Shown: positions 1 to 8,322 of the stretch, piece by piece
Layout: every line of letters begins with the position of its first letter
Numbering within the stretch: the first letter of the stretch is position 1
NCBI RefSeq assembly: GCF_026651855.1
Contig: NZ_CP093280.1
Location: 6,284,501-6,348,500, forward strand
Direction of reading: 5' to 3'
DNA length: 64,000 nt
Origin: Pseudomonas silvicola
Lineage (GTDB): Bacteria > Pseudomonadota > Gammaproteobacteria > Pseudomonadales > Pseudomonadaceae
Notes under the pieces: generated by a model
What the model was told of the DNA's origin: nothing
What the model saw: only the letters and a program-made list of their open reading frames with translations
Database searches by the model: none
Made by a program: the position numbers and the translations under genes

Positions 1-864
1 GGCGGCGGCGCCGATGGCTTGATCGACCATGAAACCACGTACGAACCCCAACGCCATGCATGGCAGGCGGCTGAAGAACTTGCCCTTGCCGCCGCGCAGC
101 GCCATGAGCACGCTGATGGCCAACCCCACACCCGGGGTCTTGCCGCTGCGAATGTCGCGCACCACCACCGGGCCACCGCCGATGCGCACGTTGGAAGAGA
201 TCAGCCCCGAGCTCACCACGGTCGCTTCGCAGGTGCTGCGGTCGCCGCTGCGCACCGCCGGCTGGCCGTTGATGCTGACCTTGCTGGAACCCTCGGCAAG
301 AAACTGCGGCGCACCGGGCGGGTGCTTCATGCAGGTGATAACGTCCTCCTGGCACGGGACGGCCAGGGGTGAGGCCATGGCCACCGTCGGTTGCCAAAGC
401 TGCGAGAAGAACCCCTTGGCCATGTCCAGGAAGCTGCCTTCCTCGGGCTCTGGCGGGGGAATATCGGTGCCGGCAGCTTCGGCCGGGCTGCCCAGCTTGC
501 CGGCGGCGCGTGCAGCAGGCAGGCCGTTGATGAAGGTGTTGCCTGAACCGGTGAGGATGTTGGCCTGCACCACCGGCGGGAATACGGCGTTGGCAATACC
601 CTCGCAGACAGTCGTCAGCCCGTGGTCCAGGCCCGTGGCGCTCATGCCCATGCCGACGGCCACCCCCATCACCGCGCCGAATACGCAGGCGCCCAGCCCT
701 CCGGTGGCGACGGTGATCCCGGTAGCAGCCACCACTGCCGCCGTGGCCAAGGCGCCGATGGCCGCATAGGCGGCCACTTCCAGCACCCCGCCGAGAATGT
801 CGGCCATCATCGACGAGTGCATCAGGGCGTCGCCCTGGCGGGCGGCCCAAAATCCGTCAGCCAT
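1..864 (-). CDS. PAAR-domain type VI secretion effector, N-terminal part (probably Rhs family); 3' end outside window
   Basis: The minus strand is open from an ATG at 864 to base 1 (288 codons, no stop), so the C-terminus lies outside the window. The protein starts MADGFWAARQGDALMHSS and continues with two hydrophobic Ala/Gly-rich segments (about residues 25-80). Two PAAR-type turns follow: NTFINGLPAARA (about 121-132) and a second with SINGQPAVRSGDRSTCEA (about 207-224). PAAR domains cap the VgrG spike of the type VI secretion system and carry toxins into target cells. This N-terminal arrangement of hydrophobic segments followed by PAAR is common in Pseudomonas Rhs polymorphic toxins. The toxin domain is not visible, so the Rhs assignment is inference. 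No immunity gene can be seen, as it would lie further downstream. Confidence 0.8.
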   Translation of the reverse strand, partial: MADGFWAARQGDALMHSSMMADILGGVLEVAAYAAIGALATAAVVAATGITVATGGLGACVFGAVMGVAVGMGMSATGLDHGLTTVCEGIANAVFPPVVQANILTGSGNTFINGLPAARAAGKLGSPAEAAGTDIPPPEPEEGSFLDMAKGFFSQLWQPTVAMASPLAVPCQEDVITCMKHPPGAPQFLAEGSSKVSINGQPAVRSGDRSTCEATVVSSGLISSNVRIGGGPVVVRDIRSGKTPGVGLAISVLMALRGGKGKFFSRLPCMALGFVRGFMVDQAIGAAA

Positions 865-1082
865 GAAGTAGTAACGGACTTATCGAAGCATGACAACGCA
901 TCGTGGCATCCTGCCTGACTCAAAATAAACGCGAAGCTTACTCATTAACCCAGGGACAACGCCAGTGGACCTGGGACAAAATGTAACCTCGTAATCCGGC
1001 AAACCATCCATTGACCTCCCGCCGCTGGCCCTCCCCCGGCCCATCCGTTAGCATCCTTCTTTTGCCCAGGACCGCCGCCTCC

Positions 1083-1895
1083 ATGAAGATCGTCTCATTC
1101 AACATCAACGGCCTGCGCGCCCGGCCTCATCAGCTGGCGGCGCTGATCGAGAAGCACCAGCCCGACGTCATCGGCCTGCAGGAAACCAAGGTCAGCGACG
1201 AACAGTTCCCGCTGGCGGAAGTCGAGGCACTGGGGTACCACGTGCATTTCCACGGCCAGAAAGGCCACTACGGCGTGGCCCTGCTCTCGCGCCAGGCGCC
1301 GCTGGCTCTGCACAAAGGCTTCGCCACCGACGAGGAAGACGCCCAGCGCCGGTTCATCTGGGGCACCTTCGCTGACGCCAACGGTACGCCGATCACCGTC
1401 ATGAACGGCTACTTCCCCCAGGGCGAAAGCCGCGACCACCCCACCAAGTTCCCGGCCAAGCAGCGCTTCTACGAAGACCTGCAAGCCCTGCTGGAAGGCC
1501 AGTTCACCAACGACCAACCGTTGGTGGTGATGGGTGACGTGAACATTTCCCCAGAAGACAGCGACATTGGCATCGGCCCGGATAACGCCAAGCGCTGGCT
1601 GAAAACCGGCAAATGCAGTTTCCTGCCCGAAGAACGGGAATGGATGGCGCGCCTGAAGAACTGGGGCCTGGTGGACAGCTTCCGCCACCTCAACCCTGAG
1701 GTGGCCGACCGTTTCAGCTGGTTCGACTACCGCAGCCGCGGCTTCGAGGACGAGCCCAAGCGCGGGCTGCGCATCGACCTGATCATGGCGTCCCGAGGCC
1801 TGCTGCCACGGGTGGCCGACGCCGGGGTGGATTATGAGCTTCGGGGGATGGAGAAGCCTTCGGACCACGCGCCGATCTGGTTGAAGCTCACTTGA
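1083..1895 (+). CDS. xthA: Exodeoxyribonuclease III (AP endonuclease)
   Basis: A 270-residue protein of the exonuclease III/APE1 family, which cleaves DNA 5' to abasic sites and degrades duplex DNA 3' to 5' in base-excision repair. The family residues are in place: N7 in the opening [12 protein letters not shown]34 (QETK), Y110 (MNGYFPQGE), D152/N154 (GDVNIS), D232 (RIDLIM) and D261-H262 (SDHAP). The length matches E. coli XthA (268). An upstream in-frame start exists at 1011, but the family N-terminus MKIVSFN begins at 1083, so that start is chosen. The gene stands alone: the divergent PAAR gene lies upstream and the Fic remnant downstream. Confidence 0.95.
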   Translation: MKIVSFNINGLRARPHQLAALIEKHQPDVIGLQETKVSDEQFPLAEVEALGYHVHFHGQKGHYGVALLSRQAPLALHKGFATDEEDAQRRFIWGTFADANGTPITVMNGYFPQGESRDHPTKFPAKQRFYEDLQALLEGQFTNDQPLVVMGDVNISPEDSDIGIGPDNAKRWLKTGKCSFLPEEREWMARLKNWGLVDSFRHLNPEVADRFSWFDYRSRGFEDEPKRGLRIDLIMASRGLLPRVADAGVDYELRGMEKPSDHAPIWLKLT

Positions 1896-1957
1896 GGGTG
1901 CAGTACTCGGCTCGCCGATGGACGCTTAAAGGTCTGTAGCCCACAGGCAAGAACCGC

Positions 1958-2034
1958 ATTTCTAAACGTTTTGCTGCAGAAAAGTCGATTTCTAAACGTT
2001 TTACCGCAGCTTTAATGGTTTTGCTGCAGAAATG
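1958..2034. repeat. Short tandem repeats with an AAACGTTTT core (possible operator array)
   Basis: The element ATTTCTAAACGTTTTGCTGC begins at 1958. It recurs 30 bp later at 1988 with ACCGCAG in place of GCTGCAG. The right half (GGTTTTGCTGCAGAAAT) appears a third time at 2018. TAAACGTTTT is near-palindromic, like many repressor half-sites. The array lies just upstream of the Fic remnant and is AT-rich compared with its surroundings. It may be the autoregulatory operator of the lost gene or debris of local duplication; the sequence does not decide. Confidence 0.55.
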
Positions 2035-2515
2035 GGGGGTTATATTCCCCCCTTCCTCAGCACCCCTGATGACCTGCCCAGGTCCGAAATCGGTTATACC
2101 TGGATCGCCCGCCATACCGGCGTTTCGCCGGTCCAACCTTTCGCAGTGGTCATGCCCCGTCATTCGGGCTGCGGTCGCCTCCTTCGGGTTTGTCTACCCG
2201 CACCCCATGGCGGACGGCAATGGGCGCCTGTCGCGCTTTCTGATCAATGACGTGTTGCGCAGGGACGGGGCGATCCCAGCGCCTGTTATCCTGCCGATAT
2301 CGGCCACTATCACTAACAGCACCTATAACAAAGTGGCTTACGACCAGGCGCTGGAACGTTTTTCTCGCCCCTTGATGCACCATTACGCGACCTGTTACCG
2401 CTTTGGCGAATCCCGGGTTGCTGAAGACGGCGTCGAATATAATCTGCATTTTGATGCCTATGACGAAGAACGCTTGGTCGCGGCAGTGCGCACCGCCTTC
2501 GAGGCTATCGCGTGA
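2032..2515 (+). pseudogene. Eroded Fic-domain protein (AMPylase family) remnant
   Basis: Two pieces of one Fic-family protein lie in different frames. From 2032 the frame reads IGYTWIARHTGVSPVQPFAV, which resembles the N-terminus of larger Fic proteins. From about 2150, in a second frame, it reads IRAAVASFGFVYPHPMADGNGRLSRFLIND, the Fic catalytic motif HPx(x)DGNGRxxR with its histidine and following helix. The ~200 residues that normally separate these parts are missing. The C-terminus stops abruptly after NLHFDAYDEERLVAAVRTAFEAIA. The catalytic loop is intact, but the inhibitory and N-terminal parts are lost, so it is probably inactive. It is followed at once by the PHO box of the next gene. 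Confidence 0.75.
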
Positions 2516-2521
2516 TACTGC

Positions 2522-2550
2522 CTGTCACACCCCCGTAACCCCCCTGTCTT
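2522..2550 (+). promoter_or_regulatory. PHO box (PhoB site), three 11-bp repeats
   Basis: Three heptamers spaced exactly 11 bp apart: CTGTCAC (2522-2528), CCGTAAC (2533-2539) and CTGTCTT (2544-2550), separated by 4-nt C-rich spacers. The PhoB consensus is CTGTCAT-N4-CTGTCAT. The array ends 41 bp before the ATG of the PstS-like gene. This position and the product (a phosphate-binding-protein relative) support PhoB control. Confidence 0.7.
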
Positions 2551-2591
2551 ATTCTCCCGGCACCGCCTTTCGGCTTCACCGGTAGCCCGCC

Positions 2592-3914
2592 ATGCCCACC
2601 CTCGCCCGCCTGCTGCTGTGCCTCACCTGCCTGGCCATGCCCCTGGCCGCACGGGCCGAGGTGCCGGTGCTGCGCATTCAGGGTTCCAACACCATTGGTG
2701 CCGAACTGGGGCCTGCGCTGGTCAAGGCACTGCTGCTGGACCAGGGCTTGCGCCAGGTGCTGGTGCAGAACGGCCGGCATGCCAACGAACAACAGGTCAG
2801 CGCCACCACGGTAGACGGTCAGCACTTGTGCATAGAGATTGATGCTCACGGCACCAGCACCGGTTTCACGGCGCTGGAGCAGGGTGATGCTGACCTTGCA
2901 GCCGCCTCGCGACCCATCAAGGACAGCGAACTGGTGGCGCTGGACAAACTGGGTGACCTGAAAAGCGCAGAGGCCGAACAAGTGATAGCCATCGACGGGG
3001 TGGCGGTGATCGTGCACCCGGACAACCCCGTGCGGCAGTTGAGTACCGAGCAACTGGCCCGGGTATTTGCTGGCGAGATTCACGACTGGTCGACCCTGGG
3101 GCTGGGGCACGGCCCCATTCATCTCTACGCACGAGACGAGCAGTCGGGCACCTGGGATACCTTCAAGGAACTGGTGCTCACGCCCCGGGGCAAGAGCCTG
3201 GCGGCCAATGCCCGGCGCCTGGAGTCCAGCGAACAGTTGTCCGACCAGGTCAGCCACGACCCCCAGGCCATCGGCTTCATCGGCCTGCCCTATGTGCGCC
3301 AGGCTCGCGCCCTGGCCATCGGTGATGGCGCCGCGCAGGCCATGGCTCCCACCATCAGCCTGATCGCTACCGAGGACTATCCACTGTCACGTCGGCTGTA
3401 CTTCTACCTGCCACCGGCGCGCAGCAACCCCTGGGCTCAGGCGCTGGTGCGTTTTACCCAGAGCGACAAGGGCCAGGCCATCGTCGCCCAGTATGGGTTC
3501 GTGTCCCAGACCGTGCAGGCGATTCAGGTGCCGGGCACCGCCAACATGCCCGTTGATTACCGCCACCTGGCCGGCGAGGCACAGCGCCTGTCGGTGAATT
3601 TCCGTTTTGCCGAAGGTAGCGCCAGCCTGGACAACAAGGCCTTGGCCGATGTGCAGCGGGTATTGGAATACCTGCGTGCGCATGGCAAGACCTTCAAGGA
3701 CGTGACCCTGGTGGGGTTTGGCGATACCAAGGATGACAGCGCCCGCGCCTTGCTGCTGTCGCGTTTGCGGGCCATGACCGTACGCCGCGAACTGGTACGC
3801 AACGGCGTGGTGCTGCGGGATATTCGCGGGCTGGGGGCCGAAATGCCTGTGGCGACCAATGACCTGGATGAAGGCCGGATCAAGAACCGCCGAGTTGAGG
3901 TGTGGGTGTATTGA
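2592..3914 (+). CDS. PstS-like phosphate-binding domain fused to a C-terminal OmpA domain
   Basis: A 440-residue exported protein with a signal peptide at residues 1-22 (cleavage after LAARA). Residues about 25-290 form a PstS-like periplasmic binding domain: IQGSNTIGAELGPAL, GTSTGFTALEQGDADLAAASRPI, and an ARDEQSGTWDTF loop that in PstS contacts phosphate. Residues about 325-440 form an OmpA-type peptidoglycan-binding domain (FRFAEGSASLDN, GFGDTKDD, GRIKNRRVEVWVY). The protein is therefore a phosphate-binding or phosphate-sensing module tethered to the cell wall rather than a free ABC partner, and no Pst permease genes are nearby. A three-repeat PHO box precedes it. The exact ligand is not proven. 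Confidence 0.85.
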   Translation: MPTLARLLLCLTCLAMPLAARAEVPVLRIQGSNTIGAELGPALVKALLLDQGLRQVLVQNGRHANEQQVSATTVDGQHLCIEIDAHGTSTGFTALEQGDADLAAASRPIKDSELVALDKLGDLKSAEAEQVIAIDGVAVIVHPDNPVRQLSTEQLARVFAGEIHDWSTLGLGHGPIHLYARDEQSGTWDTFKELVLTPRGKSLAANARRLESSEQLSDQVSHDPQAIGFIGLPYVRQARALAIGDGAAQAMAPTISLIATEDYPLSRRLYFYLPPARSNPWAQALVRFTQSDKGQAIVAQYGFVSQTVQAIQVPGTANMPVDYRHLAGEAQRLSVNFRFAEGSASLDNKALADVQRVLEYLRAHGKTFKDVTLVGFGDTKDDSARALLLSRLRAMTVRRELVRNGVVLRDIRGLGAEMPVATNDLDEGRIKNRRVEVWVY

Positions 3915-3956
3915 ACGCCAAAGCCGGCCGCCGCAGCGGCCCGGCGGCTGCGCTGC

Positions 3957-5195
3957 TCAGGCCTCGTGCCGGCTGCTGCGCAGCAATTCCGTGGGCACGT
4001 ATTTGCCGATTTCGTACTTGCCGATCGCGGCGCGGTGTACTTCGTCCGGGCCATCGGCCAGGCGCAAGGTGCGCTGCATGGCGTACATGTAAGCCAACGG
4101 GAAGTCGCCGCTGACCCCGGCGCCGCCATGAATCTGGATGGCGCGGTCAATCACCCGCAAGGCCACGTTGGGCGCCACTACCTTGATCTGGGCAATCTCG
4201 CTCTTGGCCACCTTGTTGCCGGCGGTGTCCATCATGAAGGCCGCCTTGAGCGTCAACAGCCGGGCCATGTCGATTTCCATGCGCGAGTCGGCAATCTTGT
4301 CGATGTTGCCGCCCAGCCGCGCCAACGGCCGGCCGAACGCGGTACGCGCCACCGAGCGCTTGCACATCAGTTCCAGGGCGCGCTCGGCCATGCCGATCGA
4401 GCGCATGCAATGGTGAATGCGCCCCGGGCCCAGGCGCCCCTGGGCGATCTCGAAGCCCCGCCCTTCGCCCAGCAAGACGTTTTCGTACGGCACCCGCACG
4501 TTGTCGAACAGCACCTCGGCGTGGCCGTGCGGCGCGTCGTCGTAGCCGAACACCGGTAACGGCCGGACAATCTTCACCCCTGGGGTGTCCACGGGCACCA
4601 GGATCATCGAATGCTGCTGGTGACGCGGGCCGTCCGGGTTGCTCAAGCCCATGAAGATGAGGATCCTGCAACGCGGGTCGCAGGCGCCGGAGGTCCACCA
4701 CTTGCGGCCGTTGATGACCCACTCGTCACCGTCGCGCTCGGCGCGGGCGGCCATGTTGGTGGCGTCCGATGAAGCCACGTCCGGTTCCGTCATGGCGAAG
4801 GCTGAGCGAATCTCGCCGCGCAGCAGGGGTTCCAGCCAGCGCTGCTTGTGCGCTTCACTGCCGTAGCGCACCAGCACCTCCATGTTGCCGGTGTCTGGCG
4901 CCGAACAGTTGAACGGCTCCGGGCCCAATAGCGAGCGGCCCATGATCTCGGCCAACGGTGCGTATTCCAGGTTGGTCAGCCCGGCGCCCAGCTCGGACTC
5001 AGGCAGGAACAGGTTCCACAAACCCTCGGCCCGCGCCTTGGCCTTCAGTTCCTCCATGATCGCGGTGGGCTGCCAGCGGTCGCCCTCGGCGACCTGGCGT
5101 TCGAACACAGCCTCGGCGGGATAGACGTACGCGTCCATGAACGCGGTGACGCGCTCACGCAGTTCCTGAACCTTGGGCGAATAAGCAAAATCCAT
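3957..5195 (-). CDS. Acyl-CoA dehydrogenase (ACAD10/11-like)
   Basis: A 412-residue FAD-dependent acyl-CoA dehydrogenase that introduces the alpha-beta double bond of an acyl-CoA. Family motifs: [12 protein letters not shown] (about 133-144), [10 protein letters not shown], a mid-domain [30 protein letters not shown] region, [19 protein letters not shown] and the C-terminal [15 protein letters not shown] that closes over the flavin. The start [10 protein letters not shown] (5195) fits the family; an upstream start at 5258 would add 21 unrelated residues. It is transcribed divergently from the LysR gene at 5352, 156 bp away, a typical regulator-target pair. The substrate chain is unknown. Confidence 0.9.
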   Translation of the reverse strand: MDFAYSPKVQELRERVTAFMDAYVYPAEAVFERQVAEGDRWQPTAIMEELKAKARAEGLWNLFLPESELGAGLTNLEYAPLAEIMGRSLLGPEPFNCSAPDTGNMEVLVRYGSEAHKQRWLEPLLRGEIRSAFAMTEPDVASSDATNMAARAERDGDEWVINGRKWWTSGACDPRCRILIFMGLSNPDGPRHQQHSMILVPVDTPGVKIVRPLPVFGYDDAPHGHAEVLFDNVRVPYENVLLGEGRGFEIAQGRLGPGRIHHCMRSIGMAERALELMCKRSVARTAFGRPLARLGGNIDKIADSRMEIDMARLLTLKAAFMMDTAGNKVAKSEIAQIKVVAPNVALRVIDRAIQIHGGAGVSGDFPLAYMYAMQRTLRLADGPDEVHRAAIGKYEIGKYVPTELLRSSRHEA

Positions 5196-5351
5196 GGGGC
5201 GGCTACCTTTGATCAAGGGTTGTCGTTGGCATGGATTCGATGCTAGAACAGGCACCAAGATTTATCTAACCTATTCTCGGCGTCTATTATCATTCATCAC
5301 CGATATAGGCCACGCGATGCATCGGCATAAAACCTACAAGAGCGCTGCCCA

Positions 5352-6281
5352 ATGAATCTGAGCAAGGTCGACCTGAATCTGTTCATCGTTTTCGATGCCA
5401 TTTACACCGAAGCCAACCTGACGCGCGCGGGGCAAATCGTGGGCATTACCCAGCCAGCGGTGTCCAATGCCCTGGCGCGCCTGCGCGAAACCTTCAACGA
5501 CCCGCTCTTTGTGCGCACGGCCCAGGGCATGGTGCCAACGCCCATGGCCCAGAACATCATCGGCCCGGTGCGCAACGCCCTGTCGCTGTTGCGCGTCTCG
5601 GTACAGGAGAGCCGCATCTTCAACCCGCTGCAGGCCACCAAGACCTTCCGCATCAGCATGACCGACCTTACCGAAGCGGTGATCCTGCCCCCCATGTTCC
5701 AGCGCCTGCGCCGGCTGGCCCCGGCCGTGGTCATCGAAAGCTTCCTGTGCAAGCGCCGCGAGACGACCAAGGAGCTGGCCGCCGGCCGCCTGGACTTCGC
5801 CGTCGACGCGCCGCTGAACACCGACCCGCAGGTGCGCCACGTGAAACTGATGGAAGACCAGTATGTATGCGCCCTGCGCAAGGGGCACCCGCTGCAGAAG
5901 GAAAAAATCACCCTGGACGACTACCTGGGTCTGACCCACATCCACATCTCCAGCCGCCGCAATGGCCTGGGGTATGTGGACCTGGCCCTGGGCAAGATGG
6001 GCCTGCAACGCAAGATCGCCTTGCGTTCGCAGCACTACCTGATGGCGTCCCAGGTGCTGCAGCAAACCGATATGGTCATGACCGTGCCCGAACGCTTTGC
6101 CCGTCGCAATGACCTGAACTACGTACCGCTGCCGGTCAACGATGTGCCCCCGGTGGAAACCCACCTGTACTGGCACGAAAGCACCGACCAGGACCCGGCC
6201 AACCGCTGGATGCGCGAGCAGATGATCGAACTCGGCCAACTGGTGACACGGGCCGACCAGAACGCCACGCGCACGCGGTGA
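5352..6281 (+). CDS. LysR-family transcriptional regulator
   Basis: A 309-residue LysR regulator with an N-terminal winged HTH (NLTRAGQIVGITQPAVSNALARLRETFNDPLFVRTAQGMVPT, residues about 18-60) and a periplasmic-binding-like inducer domain from about residue 90. The HTH sequence places it with the NodD/PcpR-like branch (NLNLFIVFDAIYTEANLTRAG). It is divergent from the acyl-CoA dehydrogenase gene at 5195, which it probably controls. The 156-bp shared upstream region is AT-rich (CTATTATCATTC near 5283), suiting overlapping divergent promoters. The inducer is unknown. Confidence 0.9.
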   Translation: MNLSKVDLNLFIVFDAIYTEANLTRAGQIVGITQPAVSNALARLRETFNDPLFVRTAQGMVPTPMAQNIIGPVRNALSLLRVSVQESRIFNPLQATKTFRISMTDLTEAVILPPMFQRLRRLAPAVVIESFLCKRRETTKELAAGRLDFAVDAPLNTDPQVRHVKLMEDQYVCALRKGHPLQKEKITLDDYLGLTHIHISSRRNGLGYVDLALGKMGLQRKIALRSQHYLMASQVLQQTDMVMTVPERFARRNDLNYVPLPVNDVPPVETHLYWHESTDQDPANRWMREQMIELGQLVTRADQNATRTR

Positions 6282-6312
6282 TCGCCGCGCTTGACGTTAG
6301 CGGCAGGCAAGC

Positions 6313-6328
6313 CTTACGTTAACGTCAA
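6313..6328. promoter_or_regulatory. LiuR-type operator upstream of liuR
   Basis: CTTACGTTAACGTCAA is an imperfect palindrome centred on TTAA, 20 bp before the liuR start. It shares the ACGTTAACGT core with the perfect palindrome in front of liuA (8767-8782), which fits binding of the same MerR-type regulator and autoregulation. Confidence 0.7.
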
Positions 6329-6348
6329 CTGTCCTTGCGAGCCCGACC

Positions 6349-6741
6349 ATGACCTACAGCATTTCCGACCTGTCCCGCGAGCTGGACATTACCACCCGCG
6401 CCATCCGTTTCTATGAAGAACAGGGCATGCTCAGCCCCGAGCGCCGTGGCCAGGAGCGTATCTACTCGCCTCGGGACAAGGTCACCCTGAAGCTGATTCT
6501 GCGGGGCAAGCGCATCGGTTTTTCCCTGGCGGAATGCCGGGAACTGATCGAGCTTTACGACCCCAGCGGCAATCAGCGCCAACTGACCAGCATGCTGGCC
6601 AAGATCGCCGAGCGGCGCACCCAGTTGCAGCAGCAACTGCTCGATATCCAGCAGATGCAATTGGAACTCGACACCGCCGAAGAGCGCTGCACCCAGGCGC
6701 TGGCCGAACTGGCCCCGCTGCCGGCCACCGTCCAGGAGTAA
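6349..6741 (+). CDS. liuR: MerR-family regulator of leucine/isovalerate catabolism
   Basis: A 130-residue MerR-type regulator. The N-terminal winged HTH is clear (SISDLSRELDITTRAIRFYEEQGMLSPERRGQERIYSPRD, residues 3-43). A dimerising coiled coil follows (residues about 80-115, Gln-rich: RRTQLQQQLLDIQQMQLELD). It has no Cys-rich metal-binding tail, so it is not a metal sensor. It sits 3 bp upstream of mvaB and in the same neighbourhood as liuABCD, the known context of LiuR. Matching palindromes precede liuR itself and liuA. It probably senses an intermediate of branched-chain acyl-CoA breakdown. Confidence 0.88.
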   Translation: MTYSISDLSRELDITTRAIRFYEEQGMLSPERRGQERIYSPRDKVTLKLILRGKRIGFSLAECRELIELYDPSGNQRQLTSMLAKIAERRTQLQQQLLDIQQMQLELDTAEERCTQALAELAPLPATVQE

Positions 6742-6744
6742 GCC

Positions 6745-7644
6745 ATGTTCCTGCCCCACGCTGTACGCCTGGTGGAAGTCGGCCCCCGCGATGGCTTGCA
6801 GAACGAAGCCAGCCCCATCAGCGTCGCTGACAGAGTACAGCTGGTGGATGAGCTGACCGCCTGTGGGTTCAGCTATATAGAAGCCGGCAGCTTTGTCTCC
6901 CCGAAATGGGTGCCACAGATGGCCGGCTCGGCGCAGGTGTTCGCTGGTATCAACCGTCACCCGGGTGTTACCTATGCCGCGCTCACACCCAACCTGCAAG
7001 GTGCAGAGGCGGCGCTGGCCGCAGGTGTCGGGGAAGTGGCCGTGTTCGCGGCGGCGTCCGAGGCTTTCTCGCAACGCAACATCAATTGCTCCATCCGCCA
7101 GAGCCTGGAGCGCTTCGCGCCGGTAATGGCGGTGGCCCGCGCCGCCGGTGTGCCGGTGCGAGGTTACATCTCCTGTGTGCTCGGCTGCCCTTACGAGGGC
7201 GCCATTGCCCCGGCCCAGGTGGCCGCGGTGGCCGCTGAACTGCACGCCATGGGCTGCCGCGAAATATCCCTGGGTGACACCATCGGTGTGGGTACCCCGG
7301 GTGTTACGCGCACGCTGTTCGATACCGTGGCCGCCGTGGTACCCCGCGGGCAATTGGCGGGGCACTTCCACGACACCTATGGGCAGGCACTGGCCAATAT
7401 CTACGCGGCGCTGCTGGAGGGGGTCAGTGTATTCGACAGCTCCGTGGCCGGCCTGGGCGGCTGCCCCTACGCCAAAGGCGCCAGCGGCAACGTGGCCAGC
7501 GAGGACGTCGTGTACCTGTTGCAGGGACTGGGCATCGACACCGGGGTAAACCTGGACGCCTTGATCAGCGTGGGCCAGCGTATCAGCCAGCAGCTTGGGC
7601 GGGCGAACGGCTCGCGGGTAGCACAGGCGCGCACCTGTGCGTGA
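6745..7644 (+). CDS. mvaB: Hydroxymethylglutaryl-CoA lyase
   Basis: A 299-residue HMG-CoA lyase, which splits 3-hydroxy-3-methylglutaryl-CoA into acetoacetate and acetyl-CoA, the last step of leucine degradation. It carries the N-terminal RLVEVGPRDGLQNE motif of the DRE-TIM family, the metal-binding HFHDTYGQA region and the signature GLGGCPYAKGASGN, whose cysteine is catalytic. It is co-directional with liuR (3-bp gap) and is the liuE function of the liu pathway. It is separated from liuABCD by two sRNA genes. A 7-bp inverted repeat (GCACAGG..CCTGTGC, 7621-7640) overlaps the end of the gene, but no T-tract follows. Confidence 0.95.
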   Translation: MFLPHAVRLVEVGPRDGLQNEASPISVADRVQLVDELTACGFSYIEAGSFVSPKWVPQMAGSAQVFAGINRHPGVTYAALTPNLQGAEAALAAGVGEVAVFAAASEAFSQRNINCSIRQSLERFAPVMAVARAAGVPVRGYISCVLGCPYEGAIAPAQVAAVAAELHAMGCREISLGDTIGVGTPGVTRTLFDTVAAVVPRGQLAGHFHDTYGQALANIYAALLEGVSVFDSSVAGLGGCPYAKGASGNVASEDVVYLLQGLGIDTGVNLDALISVGQRISQQLGRANGSRVAQARTCA

Positions 7645-7760
7645 CGGATGTTACCCAGGCCTCGGCGTGCGGGTATCGGGGAAACACTTTGTGCGGTTTC
7701 TGTTTGACGGTACCGCGAGGTAAAATCATAAGCCATTGATTTTAAAGAGATTATAAAAGT

Positions 7761-7776
7761 TGGCACGGCACCTGCT
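7761..7776 (+). promoter_or_regulatory. Sigma-54 (RpoN) promoter of the first CrcY-like sRNA
   Basis: TGGCACG-GCAC-CTGCT matches the -24/-12 consensus TGGCACG-N4-TTGCT with one change. The predicted start is the G at 7786, 12 nt after the -12 G. A TGTTACCC element at 7649-7656 and GGGAAACACT from about 7679 lie upstream. Both recur, the first inverted as GGGTAACA, upstream of the second sRNA promoter, so they are candidate activator (CbrB) sites. Confidence 0.8.
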
Positions 7777-7785
7777 TTGTCTCTC

Positions 7786-8140
7786 GTACAACAAAAACAA
7801 TAAACGCAGTGGTACCCAATAAAAACAACACGAAACGACTCTGGCATAACAAGAACAAACGCGGCAGAGGCGAAGCTAACAGATTTTTTTGGAGAGGATG
7901 CGCCACCGGGGCTTGCCCCACACCGTACACAGAACAACAAAACTGCCCTGAGGCAGCGACGTACCGGTGACAGGCGAATCAGCGCTCAAAAAAATACGTT
8001 TGCTCTTGACCCAGGATGTGGGTCACACGAAACGCGACAAAGGGTCAGGCCACCAAAAACAACAACAGGCCGCCCTCAATAATAAAAAAAGAGCAAGCAA
8101 CATGACCTTGAGGGGAGCTTCGGCTCCCCTCAGTGCTTTC
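7786..8140 (+). ncRNA. crcY: CrcY/CrcZ-family Crc-Hfq titrating sRNA, first tandem copy
   Basis: An sRNA gene of about 350 nt. It carries several unpaired A-rich CA motifs that bind Hfq/Crc (for example ACAAAAACAATAA near 7790, CCCAATAAAAACAACAC near 7816, GAACAACAAAAC near 7930 and CAAAAACAACAACAGG near 8055). It contains the CrcZ-family central blocks GATTTTTTTGGAGAGG and CTCTTGACCCAGGATG. It ends in a GC-rich TTCG tetraloop hairpin at 8109-8132. It begins behind a sigma-54 promoter. These sRNAs sequester the Hfq-Crc complex and relieve carbon catabolite repression; CbrA/CbrB-dependent RpoN transcription is known for the family. A location next to mvaB matches, from memory, crcY of P. putida. 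The 3' end is set by the hairpin. Confidence 0.88.
8109..8132 (+). terminator. Terminator hairpin of the first CrcY-like sRNA
   Basis: A 10-bp stem (TGAGGGGAGC paired with GCTCCCCTCA) closes on a TTCG tetraloop, followed by GTGCTTTC. The same hairpin ends the second copy. The T-tract is weak, as in other members of this sRNA family. Confidence 0.8.
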
Positions 8141-8297
8141 CGGGATTTGACAAGGTGTGACGGGGTGCGACAAAGTGTCACCTCACCCGCACTTTTTCCC
8201 GCGAAACGGGTAACAGGGAAACACTCAAGGTTGTGAAAACCCGGTGAAAATTTCCTGAAAACGGCGAAAGTCCCGAATCCATTGGGTTTCTAAAAGT

Positions 8298-8313
8298 TGG
8301 CACGGGATCTGCT
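8298..8313 (+). promoter_or_regulatory. Sigma-54 promoter of the second CrcY-like sRNA
   Basis: TGGCACG-GGAT-CTGCT lies 12 nt (from the -12 G) before the G at 8323, exactly as in the first copy. The upstream element GGGTAACA (8208-8215) and the following GGGAAACACT mirror those ahead of copy 1, although the rest of the 150-bp spacer differs. This suggests that both copies keep independent activator control. Confidence 0.8.
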
Positions 8314-8322
8314 TTATCTCTC

